Source: JAKAAZ01 sp963817855
GTDB lineage: Bacteria; Acidobacteriota; Terriglobia; Terriglobales; Acidobacteriaceae
Direction of reading: 5' to 3'
DNA length: 64,000 nucleotides
Assembly (NCBI GenBank): GCA_963817855.1
Contig: CAWFQA010000003.1
Coordinates: 124,001-188,000, forward strand
The stretch's first letter is position 1. Every line of letters starts with the position of its first letter. Under the pieces are notes generated by a model that was not told where the DNA came from, did not search any database, and worked only from the letters and a program-made list of their open reading frames with translations. The translations under genes and the position numbers were made by a program. Positions 37,790-47,430 of this stretch are shown piece after piece.

Positions 37790-39568
37790 CTACAGAACCG
37801 GCGACGAGTTCTCCAGCATTGCGCGGCGGACAATGGGCAGAGGCACGCCTCCCTGGCGCAGAAATTCATTGTGAAACTTCTCCAGTGAAAACGCCGCACC
37901 CTCTTTCTGCTGCACATCGGCTCGCAGCTTCAGGATCATCAGCTTGCCCAGGGTGTAATACAAATAAGTGGGATCACCCGCACCCCGCTTGGCTTCCACC
38001 AGGCCCGTCGCCCGCGTCTGGTAGCCATCTTTCTGGAAAAACTCCACGGCCTCATCGATCGTCATTCCCTGTGTGTGCATTTTTATGCCGACGATAAATC
38101 TGGCATCGCGCAGCAACGCATCGCTCAGTTGGCCCAGCCGAATCATCTTCGCCTCTCGTGCATCTTTTGCACCCCACCCAGGTTGGCCATAGCCTTCGTC
38201 CAGCATCATCCGCTCACAATAATGTGCCCAGCCTTCGACGTTGCTGTTGGAGTACAACATTTTCCGCACCCGCGAATGGATCTGCGGCATAAACAAGAAC
38301 TGCACATAATGGCCGGGATAGGCCTCATGCACAGACGTGCTGACAATGGTCCCAATGTTGAACGCGTCCATGCTTTCGGCGCGCTCCTCCGGTGTTTCAT
38401 CCGGTCCCGGGACTGTCACATTGAAATAGGCTTTGTGCGAGCCAGTCTCGTATGCACCGGGAGAATCCATGGACGCGAACGTGGTGGCACGCATGAATGG
38501 CGGCGTATCCTCCAGCGTCGGCTGCACGTCAGAAGGAATGCTGACGATTTGCTTCTCGCGGATGAACTGGATCAGGTTGTTGAACGTGTTCTGGAATTTC
38601 CCGAGCAGCTGGTCGGGAACGGGGTGGTCCGCCTGCAATTCAGCCAACATCCGCATGGGAGTTTTGCTGGGATCGAGTTCGTGGGCGAGCAGGCGAAACT
38701 GCTCCTGGTTGTTGTGCAGGTCGGCATAAGCAATCGTCAGCAGTCGGTCCAGTGGGATGTCGACCATTTCGTCGTCGCGCAGCTTGGCGCTAAAGGTCGC
38801 AGCGCCAATACGAAAATCTCCATTGGACTTCGGCAGCACGTCCGCCTTGACCCAATGTTGATAGCTGGTCAGCGCCTGGATCACAGCCGCGTTCGACGCG
38901 TGAAACTCATCCAACAGTTTGGGATCTTTCACGCTGGTGAGTGCCGCCGGAATGTCATGCTGAAAAAAGCTGATGATGCCAGGTAACTGCTCCAGTGCAA
39001 TCTCGGTATATATTTTCGGCGGATTGTCCAGATTGGCGCGCGCCGCCTCCAAAGCCGCAGGCATCTGCTTCTCGCGCGATATCAACGCGGCCAGACGCAC
39101 ATCCGCCGGCGCGTAATCCCGCTCGATAATCGTGAATGCGCTGTTGGCGATGCCGCTGGAATAAGTATCGGGGTTCTTTTGCCACGGCCGTATCGTATCC
39201 AGTGTCAGCAGTTGACTGCGAATCGTGCCCAGCAGAAATTCTCGGTCGGCTTCGTCTGACTGATCCAGTTTGGCCGCGGGAAACTCCGCAACTTTTTTCT
39301 CATAGATCCGCAACTCCGCAACTTCCCCGGCCCGGCTGGCGCGCGAGTAGTTTTCCAGTTTGCCATCGTATTGGTGCAGGCCAGCGCTGGTGCCGTAGGT
39401 CGGATTGAAAGGCAGATACACGGTGTCAAAATACGCATTGACCAGTTGCGTCCATGCAAAGTTTCCTCGCTCGTTTGTCGGAGTCATAATGGAGTTGGCT
39501 CCTAGAAAAGTTGTGCTGATAAGAGCAATGCCGGCCGCGGACAGCCAGCGGGAAGAACAGAATTTCAT
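37790..39568 (-). CDS. Exported DUF885 metallopeptidase
   Basis: 592 residues from ATG 39568 (AAAGGA 8 bases upstream). An N-terminal export signal is present (about 1-25, WLSAAGIALISTTFLGANS). DUF885 proteins are predicted zinc carboxypeptidase-like enzymes with HExxxGH. Here it reads HEAYPGH: H414, E415, H420, with a downstream EGWAHYCERMMLDEG that supplies a third ligand candidate (E446). The family-typical YNVTVPGPDET-like strand and LGQLSDALLRDARFIVGIKM are present. Divergent from the DUF2911 gene. Likely a periplasmic peptidase. Confidence 0.88.
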   Translation of the reverse strand: MKFCSSRWLSAAGIALISTTFLGANSIMTPTNERGNFAWTQLVNAYFDTVYLPFNPTYGTSAGLHQYDGKLENYSRASRAGEVAELRIYEKKVAEFPAAKLDQSDEADREFLLGTIRSQLLTLDTIRPWQKNPDTYSSGIANSAFTIIERDYAPADVRLAALISREKQMPAALEAARANLDNPPKIYTEIALEQLPGIISFFQHDIPAALTSVKDPKLLDEFHASNAAVIQALTSYQHWVKADVLPKSNGDFRIGAATFSAKLRDDEMVDIPLDRLLTIAYADLHNNQEQFRLLAHELDPSKTPMRMLAELQADHPVPDQLLGKFQNTFNNLIQFIREKQIVSIPSDVQPTLEDTPPFMRATTFASMDSPGAYETGSHKAYFNVTVPGPDETPEERAESMDAFNIGTIVSTSVHEAYPGHYVQFLFMPQIHSRVRKMLYSNSNVEGWAHYCERMMLDEGYGQPGWGAKDAREAKMIRLGQLSDALLRDARFIVGIKMHTQGMTIDEAVEFFQKDGYQTRATGLVEAKRGAGDPTYLYYTLGKLMILKLRADVQQKEGAAFSLEKFHNEFLRQGGVPLPIVRRAMLENSSPVL

Positions 39569-39725
39569 GCTGATTCCTTTGTAGTCGAGACGAAAACGGC
39601 AGTATATCGGATGCGCGACAGGTTCGACGATCCACGACGTCACTTTGACAGAAGCGCTTCGGCGGTCAGAGACTGATCATGCAGTGACGTAATGTCAGGT
39701 AGCTGACGTTCAGGAGGAACTCCCA

Positions 39726-40272
39726 ATGAAGATTCTCGCAAGTGTGTTGACCATCGCAGCCAGCATGGCCCTGCTGCCCGCTGGCCTGGCGCAAATGTCC
39801 TCTGGCACCGCAAAGAAGCCCATGCTCAGTCCACCGGCTAAAGCCAGTGTGGAGTTAGGCGGCAAACAAGTCACGATCGACTACAACACGCCGTCCATGC
39901 GTGGACGCAAGATCTTCGGCGGCCTGGTGCCATATGACAAGGTCTGGCGTACCGGCGCAAACCCCGCCACCACATTGAAAACCGCAGTTGATCTGAAGAT
40001 TGGCACTGCCACTGTCCCCGCCGGCACCTACACTCTCTACACCTTGCCCATCCGAGACCAGCTGGAAGCTGATCATCAACAAGCAGACCGGCCAATGGGG
40101 AACGGTATACAACGAATCTCAAGACTTGGCCCGCGTCGATATGCAGAAGAACACGCTGCCGCAGCCTCAGGAGAAGATGAGCATCAGCTTTGAAAACACG
40201 CAAGGCAATCAAACGCAGTTGCATGTTCGCTGGGAAACTACGGACGTCTGGGTTCCAGTGGTCGCGCAGTAA
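39726..40272 (+). CDS. Exported DUF2911 protein, frameshifted in this sequence
   Basis: DUF2911-family protein, exported (signal MKILASVLTIAASMALLPAG, cut near LAQ). The family pattern is clear: KASVELGGKQVTIDYNTPSM, GRKIFGGLVPYDKVWRTGAN, TYTLYTLP. An extra base near 40050 moves the frame, giving a false stop at 40193. Reading in the next frame gives SETSWKLIINKQTGQWGTVY and ends WETTDVWVPVVAQ at 40272; removing one base gives a 181-residue product. The site is not in a long homopolymer. AGGAGG precedes the ATG. A terminator follows at 40316. Confidence 0.85.
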
Positions 40273-40315
40273 CCGCAACGCAATTCCAATATTTCCATAA
40301 TTGAAGCGAACCAAA

Positions 40316-40353
40316 CGGCGCAGCCTCTCCCGGCGGAAAGGCTGCGCTTTTCT
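40316..40353 (+). terminator. Intrinsic terminator after DUF2911 gene
   Basis: Nine-pair stem GCGCAGCCT / AGGCTGCGC followed by TTTTCTT, 44 bases past the stop. Confidence 0.85.
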
Positions 40354-40455
40354 TGTTCGTCGTACTTCACTGCCTTGCTTCGGATGAGACAACGACGCAA
40401 TTTCGCGTCGCATCCCATCCGATTAGAGACAGATTCCCCACGGAAGGAAATTACG

Positions 40456-40635
40456 ATGAATGAAATGCAGCAAAAGATTAGCCTGGCCATCGGCTCAGCA
40501 GCGGCAGCAGCGGCGATTTTTGCACCGCTGAACTACAGCTGGAAAGGCATCCTGACCACTGTTGCAACGGGCGCCATTTTGTCCGGCATCTTCGGCGTAT
40601 CTCCCAAACAGGAAATTCAGGATCTGGCATCCTGA
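40456..40635 (+). CDS. Small hydrophobic protein, first of tandem pair
   Basis: 59 residues beginning MNEMQQKISLAIGSAAAAAA, then IFAPLNYSWKGILTTVATGA and a polar tail. Two short hydrophobic stretches (about 9-24 and 31-48) could insert in or across a membrane. GGAAGGA lies 8 bases before the ATG. A close paralogue starts 99 bases after its stop. No family recognised. Confidence 0.7.
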   Translation: MNEMQQKISLAIGSAAAAAAIFAPLNYSWKGILTTVATGAILSGIFGVSPKQEIQDLAS

Positions 40636-40734
40636 TTCCGACGTTCGCGTTCGCTCAGACTCCTCGACAACCCTGGAAATGTTTCATCCCACTGCGATTC
40701 CGTATCGCCCTAGCCATGGAAAGGACAACGCGCA

Positions 40735-40908
40735 ATGAATGATCTCGAGCAAAAACTTCGCTTCGGTATCGGCTCAGCCGCTGCCGCGGCTGCCATTTTC
40801 GCCCCACTCAGCTATAAGTGGAGGGGCGTGCTAACGGCCGTAGCGGCCGACGCCATTTTGACGGGAGTCTATGGGTATTCTCCCGTCAAAACGTTGTTCC
40901 GGTTTTAA
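40735..40908 (+). CDS. Small hydrophobic protein, second of tandem pair
   Basis: 57 residues, MNDLEQKLRFGIGSAAAAAA then IFAPLSYKWRGVLTAVAADA, ending KTLFRF. It aligns with its upstream neighbour residue by residue through the first 40 positions (shared EQK/MQQK, GSAAAAAAIFAPL, Y-W-G-LT). AAAGGA lies upstream of the ATG. Conserved start, spacing and composition support real expression. Role unknown; a small membrane peptide pair. Confidence 0.65.
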   Translation: MNDLEQKLRFGIGSAAAAAAIFAPLSYKWRGVLTAVAADAILTGVYGYSPVKTLFRF

Positions 40909-40938
40909 CGGTTAAGGCGGGAACGGCGGTTCGTGCTC

Positions 40939-43900
40939 TTATCGGACCGCTTGCCTGCCGGTCGTCATCTGGGGCGGCTCCGCCGGCATCGCCACGGATT
41001 CCACCAGCCGTCGCAATTCCGCCAGCACTTCGGCCGGCGCGGTCGCCCTGACAGGAAAGCGCAACACGCCCTGCGGCGTGAACTGAGCGCCGCGCTTGGC
41101 ATTGCGAGCCACCAGCTGCATCAATTTCTCCGGATCGATGTTGGCGGTTTCGGTTAATCGAACACTCACCATCTGCCCCTTGCGGTCCATTTGGGCCACG
41201 CCCACTTGTTCACACAAAAGTCGCAGCCTACCCGCAGTCACCAGCAATTGGACCGGGTCCGGCATGGCGCCATAGCGATCCTGCATCTCTGCAACAATAT
41301 CTTCAATCGCGCTTTCGTTCTCCGCGCTGGCAACGCGTTTATACATGCGAAGCCGCTGATTTTCCTCTTCTATGTAGTTGGCATCGATGCGCAGAGAGAT
41401 GCCGAGATTCAGCTGCACGGATGGCCGCTCGATCTGATCTTCGCCCTTTAGTTCACGCACTGCCTGTTCCAGCATCGTGGTGTACAGCTCAAAGCCAACC
41501 GCTTCAATGTGTCCGCTCTGTTCACCCCCAAGCATGTTGCCGGCGCCGCGCAACTCCAGGTCAAGCGCCGCGATTTTGAAGCCCGCTCCCAGATCCGAAA
41601 ATTCCTTCAGCGCCGCCAGCCTGCGCCGCGCAATGTCAGTCAATTCCCGATCCGGCGGAATCAGCAAATACGAATACGCCCGGCGATTGGAACGACCCAC
41701 GCGGCCTCGCAATTGATACAGTTCCGAAAGCCCATGGCGATCCGCCCGATTGATCAGGATCGTGTTCGCCAGCGGAATATCGAGTCCGTTTTCAATAATG
41801 GTGGTCGCGACCAGAACATCGTATTCGTGATGCATAAACGCCAGCATCACCCGCTCCAGTTCCGCTTCTCCCATCTGTCCATGGCCCACGCCCACGCGCG
41901 CCTGCGGTACCAACTCCTGCAATCTGGCGGCAATCTCGTAGATATTCTCCACGCGATTGTGGACAAAATAAATCTGTCCTCCGCGCTCCAGCTCTACTTC
42001 AATCGCGGAGCGAATCAGCTTCTCGTCGTACTTCGCCACCACCGTCTGGATAGCCATGCGATCTTTCGGCGGCGTCTCAATCACGCTCATGTCGCGCAAA
42101 CCGACCAGTGACATGTGCAGCGTGCGCGGAATCGGTGTGGCCGACATGGCCAGCACATCGATCTCGCGCCGCATCTGCTTCAGCCGCTCTTTATGGCGAA
42201 CGCCGAAACGCTGCTCTTCATCGACGACCAATAGTCCCAGGTCCTGAAATTTCAAATCCTTCGACAGCAGCCGATGCGTGCCAATTAGGATGTCAACCTT
42301 GCCCTGCTCCACCTGCCCCAGAATCGCCTTCTGCTCCTTCGGCGAGCGGAAGCGCGAGATCATTTCGATATGCACGGGAAACGCCGCGAAGCGACGCTTG
42401 AATGTCTCGAAGTGCTGAAAGCAGAGCACAGTTGTAGGCGTCAACACTGCGACCTGCTTGCTGTCCTGCACCGCCTTGAAAGCAGCGCGCATCGCCACTT
42501 CCGTCTTTCCGTAACCAACGTCGCCGACCAGCAGACGATCCATCGGCATTGTCGATTCCATGTCGCGCTTAATATCGGCGATTGAAGTGATCTGATCGTC
42601 GGTCTCGTTAAAGTCGAACGCATCTTCAAACTCACGTTGAAATTGATTGTCAACGGAGAAGGCATTCCCCTGCGCAGCCTTGCGAACCGCGTACAGCTTC
42701 AGCAGTTCGTCCGCCATGTCCGCCATGGCTTTTTTCACGCGCGCTTTGGTGCGTGTCCATTGCGCGCTGCCCAAGCGATGCAGCACCGGAGCCGGCCCTG
42801 TATCCGTCGAGCGATATTTCTGGATCAGGTCCAGCCGCGTCAGCGGAACATACAAGCGCGCCGCTTCGGCAAATTCCAGAATCATGAACTCGACATGCAT
42901 GCCATCCTGTGAAATTTCCTTCAAGCCGAGATAACGGGCAATGCCATGATCGACGTGGACGACATAATCGCCAATCGTCAGGTCGCGAAAATCAGAGATG
43001 AATGCGGCCGTATTCGATTTCGACTTGCGCACCACCGGCCGCGCCGTGACGTCCGACTCGTCGGAAAGATCGTTCGCCCCAAAAACCACCAGCCGCGCTT
43101 CTTCCAGCACCACGCCGCTGGAAATCTCCGTTCGCACAATGATGGGGGCGCGCATATCGCCACGCAAATAGCTGGTCTCGTCGTACATCGTCTCGCTGCC
43201 GGTGTGCGCGCTGCGACTGCCAATGCGATACGAAATTCCATACTCCTGCAGAATGCTGGCCAGCTCGCTCCACTTCCCCCTGGTTCGCGGCAGCCAGCAC
43301 TGTGCGCGTTTCCTGCGCAGCCAAAGCCTGCAACTGCTCCACCAGCGCCGGGATCGACCCATGCAGTCGCAGTGTCGGCCGCGTCGGAATTTCAATCTCG
43401 CCGAGCGAAGTCGTGTCGGTGTCGAGCACGTCGACGGTCCCCAATTGATCCAGGTCGAGCCCCGGCGCATCCGCCACGCGCGTCTGCCACTCCCACGGAG
43501 TCAGGTACAAATCTGCGGGAGGGAACAATGTGTCGATGCCGCTGCGTTCATGACGCTGTTCCACCTTGTTCCACCAGCGCTCCAGCTGGTTTTGCACCAT
43601 GCCCGGCTCTTCCACGAAAATGCGGCATTTGGGAATCAGCTCGAACACGGTCTGATGCTGTCCGGACGCCGCAACGGCAAAAAATTCCCATCCCGGAAAA
43701 ACATTGGTTCCTTCCGCCTCGATGGCCTCGTGCAGCGCCTCGTTCTCGCCTTCCAGCCGGCGGCCACTCAGCCGCGTGTGCACCCGAGACAGCAAGGCAT
43801 TCGTCATCGGCGTTTCGGTCAGCGGCAGCAGGATCGCTTCATCTACCGGAGCGGACGAGCGCTGGGTTTCGGGGTCGAACTTTCGCATTGACTCAATTTC

Positions 43901-44530
43901 ATCGCCGAGGAATTCAATGCGAAGAGGTGCATCCATCTCCGGCGGGTAAATATCGAGGATGCCGCCGCGCAGCGCGTATTGCCCGCGCATCTCCACCATG
44001 TCGACAGGCTGATACCCCACGCTTGCCAAGTGTGCCACCAGGGTTTCCGGATCAGCCTCTTCTCCGCGCCGCAGTGTGCAGGCCAGGTTGGCGTAGTGCT
44101 CGGCGGCGAAGATGCGATAACAGGCCGACTCAACCGGCAGAATAATAATGCGCGCTGCTCCCTGCGCAATCTTCCACAGCGTCACTGCACGCTGTTCCTG
44201 AATGTCCGGATGCGGCGAAAGATTTTCAAACGGCAGCACATCATGTGCGGGCAGACGCACCACAGTGCTTCGATCCAATTCCCCCGTCAAGTCGCAGGCC
44301 GCCTGGACGGTCAGCTGCAAGGCTTCCGCCGCGCGATTGTCCGCGACCACCACGAAGACCGGCACCTTGGACATGCGAGCCAGCAACGGCAGATACAGCG
44401 CGCGCGCAGTCGCCGTCAGTCCGGAGACGCGGCGACGCCCCACGCCGCTGACCAGAGATGGCCGCACGCGATCAATGCCAGCAGACTTGTCGAGGTCCGC
44501 GAAAAATTCCCGGACAAAAGGGAGGATCAT
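40939..44530 (-). CDS. mfd: Transcription-repair coupling factor Mfd, frameshifted in this sequence
   Basis: Frees RNA polymerase stalled at DNA lesions and recruits UvrA. One base correction gives 1196 residues, the normal size. N-terminal UvrB-like part from ATG 44530; RNA-polymerase interaction domain; translocase motor with GDVGYGKTEVAMRAAF (Walker A), LLVVDEEQRFGV (DEEQ box), LAMSATPIPRTLHMSLVGLR and GLDIPLANTILINRADRHGL; C-terminal TRCF domain to TAA 40939. The frame changes near 43265 (extra T on the plus strand, between VLAAANQGEVE and LASILQEYGISYRIG). Third in the minus-strand run thioesterase-mrp-mfd, 40 bases after mrp. Confidence 0.94.
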
Positions 44531-44570
44531 GAGCTACGCCTGAAACGCGATTCGGTTATAGCAACACTAG

Positions 44571-45404
44571 CTAGCGAATTTCCAGAATGTTGGTCTCTTT
44601 CGAAGCATGCTCCTGCGCCCGTTCAGCCAGCTGGCGTGCGATCTTGTAAAACGGAGCCGCCTTCTCTGAAAGATCCCCGGCCAACGAAATCGGCAATCCG
44701 CGATCGCCGCCATGTCGAATCTCCGGGTCGAGCGCGACCGAGCCAAGAAACGGAACTTGATATTCCCGCGCGGTCCGCTCGACACCGCCCTTGGAAAAAA
44801 TATCGATTTCATGATGGCAATGCGGACAGGTGAAAGAGCTCATGTTTTCCACAATGCCGAGCACGTCCACATTCACCTGGCGAAACATTTCAATCGCCTT
44901 GCGGCCATCCTGCAGTGCTACATCGGAGGGCGTCGAAATCACCAAAGCTCCCGTCAGCGGAACCGTCTGCACTAGCGAAATCACCACATCTCCCGTGCCC
45001 GGTGGCAGATCGACAACCAAGTAATCCAGCTCGCCCCATTGCACCTGCTGCAGAAACTGGCGGATGATCTGGTGCAGCATCGGCCCGCGCATTACCATCG
45101 GCTTGTCGCCCGGGGAGATGGAACCGACGGAGATCAGCTTCACTCCGTGCGCCTGCAGCGGTTCAATGCGATTGCCTTCCAGCACTCGCGGCTGCTCGCG
45201 GCTTCCCATCATCAGCGGCACGTTCGGCCCGTACACATCCGCATCCAGCAGACCGACGCGGTTTCCCAGCTTGGCCAGCGAAATAGCAAGATTGACCGCC
45301 ACGGTGGTTTTGCCGACGCCGCCTTTGCCGGAGCCGACAGCTACGATGTGGCGAATCCCGGGTAACGGTTGCGGTCCTTGAGAAGCTTGTCCCATGTGTC
45401 CCAT
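44571..45404 (-). CDS. Mrp/ApbC-type iron-sulfur carrier P-loop ATPase
   Basis: 277 residues. ApbC/Mrp family, a dimeric ATPase that holds and passes on Fe-S clusters. Walker A with the extra lysine (SGKGGVGKTTVAVNLA), DADVYGPNVPLMMG, VVDLPPGTGDVVISLVQTVP (Walker B), and the cluster-binding CxxC in FTCPHCHHEIDIF. The N-terminal DUF59 domain found in some members is absent, giving the short form. Start ATG 45404 with AGGAG 12 bases before; ATG 45395 also possible. It lies between the thioesterase and mfd. Confidence 0.92.
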   Translation of the reverse strand: MGHMGQASQGPQPLPGIRHIVAVGSGKGGVGKTTVAVNLAISLAKLGNRVGLLDADVYGPNVPLMMGSREQPRVLEGNRIEPLQAHGVKLISVGSISPGDKPMVMRGPMLHQIIRQFLQQVQWGELDYLVVDLPPGTGDVVISLVQTVPLTGALVISTPSDVALQDGRKAIEMFRQVNVDVLGIVENMSSFTCPHCHHEIDIFSKGGVERTAREYQVPFLGSVALDPEIRHGGDRGLPISLAGDLSEKAAPFYKIARQLAERAQEHASKETNILEIR

Positions 45405-45512
45405 TGTTTCGACTCCTGACTCAACTTGTATGCGGTGCCGGTGCGGATGGAAGATATCGCCAGCCTGTCTTTACGCGCAGAGTGCCGCACGATCCCGCAC
45501 CGGTAAGATTCT

Positions 45513-46049
45513 TTAGGCGGAGGTGTCGGCCGTTTCCAGCGCAACCCTGTTCTGCCGCTTCCGTTCTTTCTCCTGCTCGCGCCGTTCGCGTCGACGTCCC
45601 GCATCTTCAAATCGTCTCGCTTCCTCCGGCCCTTTTGTTGTCAGCGGCGGAACGACAACTCGTCTCCCATTTGCGTCGATCGCCACAAAGGTGAGATACG
45701 CGGAGGCAATCTGGTGATGCGAACCTGCAATCGCATTTTCTACCCACGCCTTCACTCCCACTTCCATTGAAGTTTTGAACGCGCGATTCACAGATGCCTT
45801 CAGAATTACCAGGTCACCCACATGCACCGGCGCAATAAAATCGATGTGCTCCATCGAGGCGGTCACGACATGGGCGCGCGCATGACGATATGCCGCCATG
45901 GCCGCCACCAAGTCGATGAAATGCATCAAGCGTCCGCCCAGCAAATGACTCAAGGGATTGGTATCATTCGGCAATACCAGTTCTGTCATTTCCGATTGCG
46001 ACTCGGACACGGAACGTGGCGGAAGCGAAGATGTTGCGAAGTCTTTCAT
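45513..46049 (-). CDS. Acyl-CoA thioesterase, hotdog fold
   Basis: 178 residues from ATG 46049 (AGGAG 11 bases before; TTG 46055 in frame). YciA/BACH-type acyl-CoA thioesterase. Marks: LPNDTNPLSHLLGGRLMHFI with the hotdog helix IDLVAAMAAYRHA, VVTASMEHIDFIAPVHVGDL and MEVGVKAWVENAIAGSHHQI. The C-terminal 35 residues are a charged Arg/Glu-rich tail (RRRERREQEKERKRQN). First of the minus-strand run to mrp and mfd. Confidence 0.9.
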   Translation of the reverse strand: MKDFATSSLPPRSVSESQSEMTELVLPNDTNPLSHLLGGRLMHFIDLVAAMAAYRHARAHVVTASMEHIDFIAPVHVGDLVILKASVNRAFKTSMEVGVKAWVENAIAGSHHQIASAYLTFVAIDANGRRVVVPPLTTKGPEEARRFEDAGRRRERREQEKERKRQNRVALETADTSA

Positions 46050-46260
46050 GGGCAATGCTCCTGGTTTCGCCGTTGTGAGCCCTGGGTGTAGATTGCGTAT
46101 GACTGCTTTGTGCAGAACGCCACCGCAAAGGGAACTTTTATTTTACGCTGCGAAAGTTTCTGTCGCTGGATGGCTTGAGATGTGCCCCATGACGCCGTAA
46201 GGTGGAAGGGTGATGAGTGCTGCTGCGGTGCTGGAACCATATTTCTTTTTTTGAGGGATG

Positions 46261-46587
46261 ATGAGCGTCGACAAAGTAGCGGCATTCACAGAAATTTTGG
46301 CGCAGGATCCAGGGAATGCATTTGCTCGCTACGGACTGGCGATCGAATACACGCAGCGCGGCGAAACTGCGCTCGCCATGGAGCAGTTTGATACGCTACA
46401 GAAACTGCATCCTGACTACACCGCCGGCTATCACATGGCTGCGCAAACACTGATGGCCAGCGGTAACACCCAGCAGGCGGAAGCGCGCCTTCGCGCCGGC
46501 ATCGAGTCCGCCCGTCGTACCGGCAACCAGCATGCATTGTCAGAGATGGCGGGAATGCTGGAGGAACTGGCGAACCCGGGCGCGTAA
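46261..46587 (+). CDS. Small TPR protein
   Basis: 108 residues from ATG 46261 (GAGGG just upstream; ATG 46258 is too near that site). Three TPR-like helix pairs: KVAAFTEILAQDPGNAFARY, ALAMEQFDTLQKLHPDYTAG, HMAAQTLMASGNTQQAEARL. No signal peptide or membrane helix, so cytoplasmic. A Lon-N domain gene follows 58 bases later. Confidence 0.82.
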   Translation: MSVDKVAAFTEILAQDPGNAFARYGLAIEYTQRGETALAMEQFDTLQKLHPDYTAGYHMAAQTLMASGNTQQAEARLRAGIESARRTGNQHALSEMAGMLEELANPGA

Positions 46588-46645
46588 GAAGTCGCGACGC
46601 CATCGCAGATTCGGATGTCGCAACAAAAATCAAGCTGGAGAGAGA

Positions 46646-47254
46646 ATGAAAATTCCGTTATTCCCGCTCGATCTGGTGTTGTTCCCCGGGGCAGCTCTGC
46701 CGCTGCACATCTTTGAGGACCGCTATAAAGAGATGGTCGGGGAGTGCCTCCAGTGTCAGGGCGAATTCGGAATGGTGCGCCCCCGCCGAGAGGGCCTGGC
46801 GATCATCGGATGCACGGCGAAAATTCTCACGGTGATGCATCGCTATTCGGACGGCCGGCTCGACATTCTCTGTCGCGGAGAGCGGCGCTTTGAAATTGAA
46901 TCGCTGGTGGAGGGACGCAGTTTTCTGGAAGCGGAAGTGGATTTTCTCGCCGACCAGGAACCTTGTTCCACGCGCCACGATCGCGAGCAATGCGCGGCAC
47001 TGCACATGGAAATGATGGAATTGTCTGGAAATGCCGCCACGGATTTTCCCCAGCTGGATCTGAACCAGCCGGTCGCCTTTCTGCTGGCATCCGCGATTCC
47101 GGCGCATCTGGAGTTCAAGCAGGAACTGCTGCACCTTCACTCTGACAGCGAGCGCACGGCGCGCTTGGTGGAGTTTTATCAATTGATCCTGCCCAAGCTG
47201 CAACGCGGCTCCATCGGCGCCAAGACGGCGGAGCGCAATGGATTCGTCATGTAG
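46646..47254 (+). CDS. Lon N-terminal-domain (substrate-binding) protein
   Basis: 202 residues from ATG 46646 (CTGGAGAGAGA upstream). Stand-alone LON substrate-binding domain; no AAA or protease part. Marks: IPLFPLDLVLFPGAALPLHI, FEDRYKEMVGECLQCQGEFG, GCTAKILTVMHRYSDGRLDI and GERRFEIESLVEGRSFLEAE. The C-terminal helices fit the family. Role unknown; usually thought to bind or modulate protein quality-control partners. Second of a TPR-LON pair. Confidence 0.9.
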   Translation: MKIPLFPLDLVLFPGAALPLHIFEDRYKEMVGECLQCQGEFGMVRPRREGLAIIGCTAKILTVMHRYSDGRLDILCRGERRFEIESLVEGRSFLEAEVDFLADQEPCSTRHDREQCAALHMEMMELSGNAATDFPQLDLNQPVAFLLASAIPAHLEFKQELLHLHSDSERTARLVEFYQLILPKLQRGSIGAKTAERNGFVM

Positions 47255-47430
47255 GCCGCTCGGGCCACTGGCGGCGACCGCATTGGCGTGCGCTCACCAC
47301 AAGCTTTTATGTTGCCGAAAGAATATGGCTCGATTTGCAGCGCCGCCCTTTCGTGACCGCGTGAAAATGCATCGAAACAAGTAAGAACCATTCCCTACGA
47401 AGACTCGTCTAAGACGCAAGGGGGACAGGA

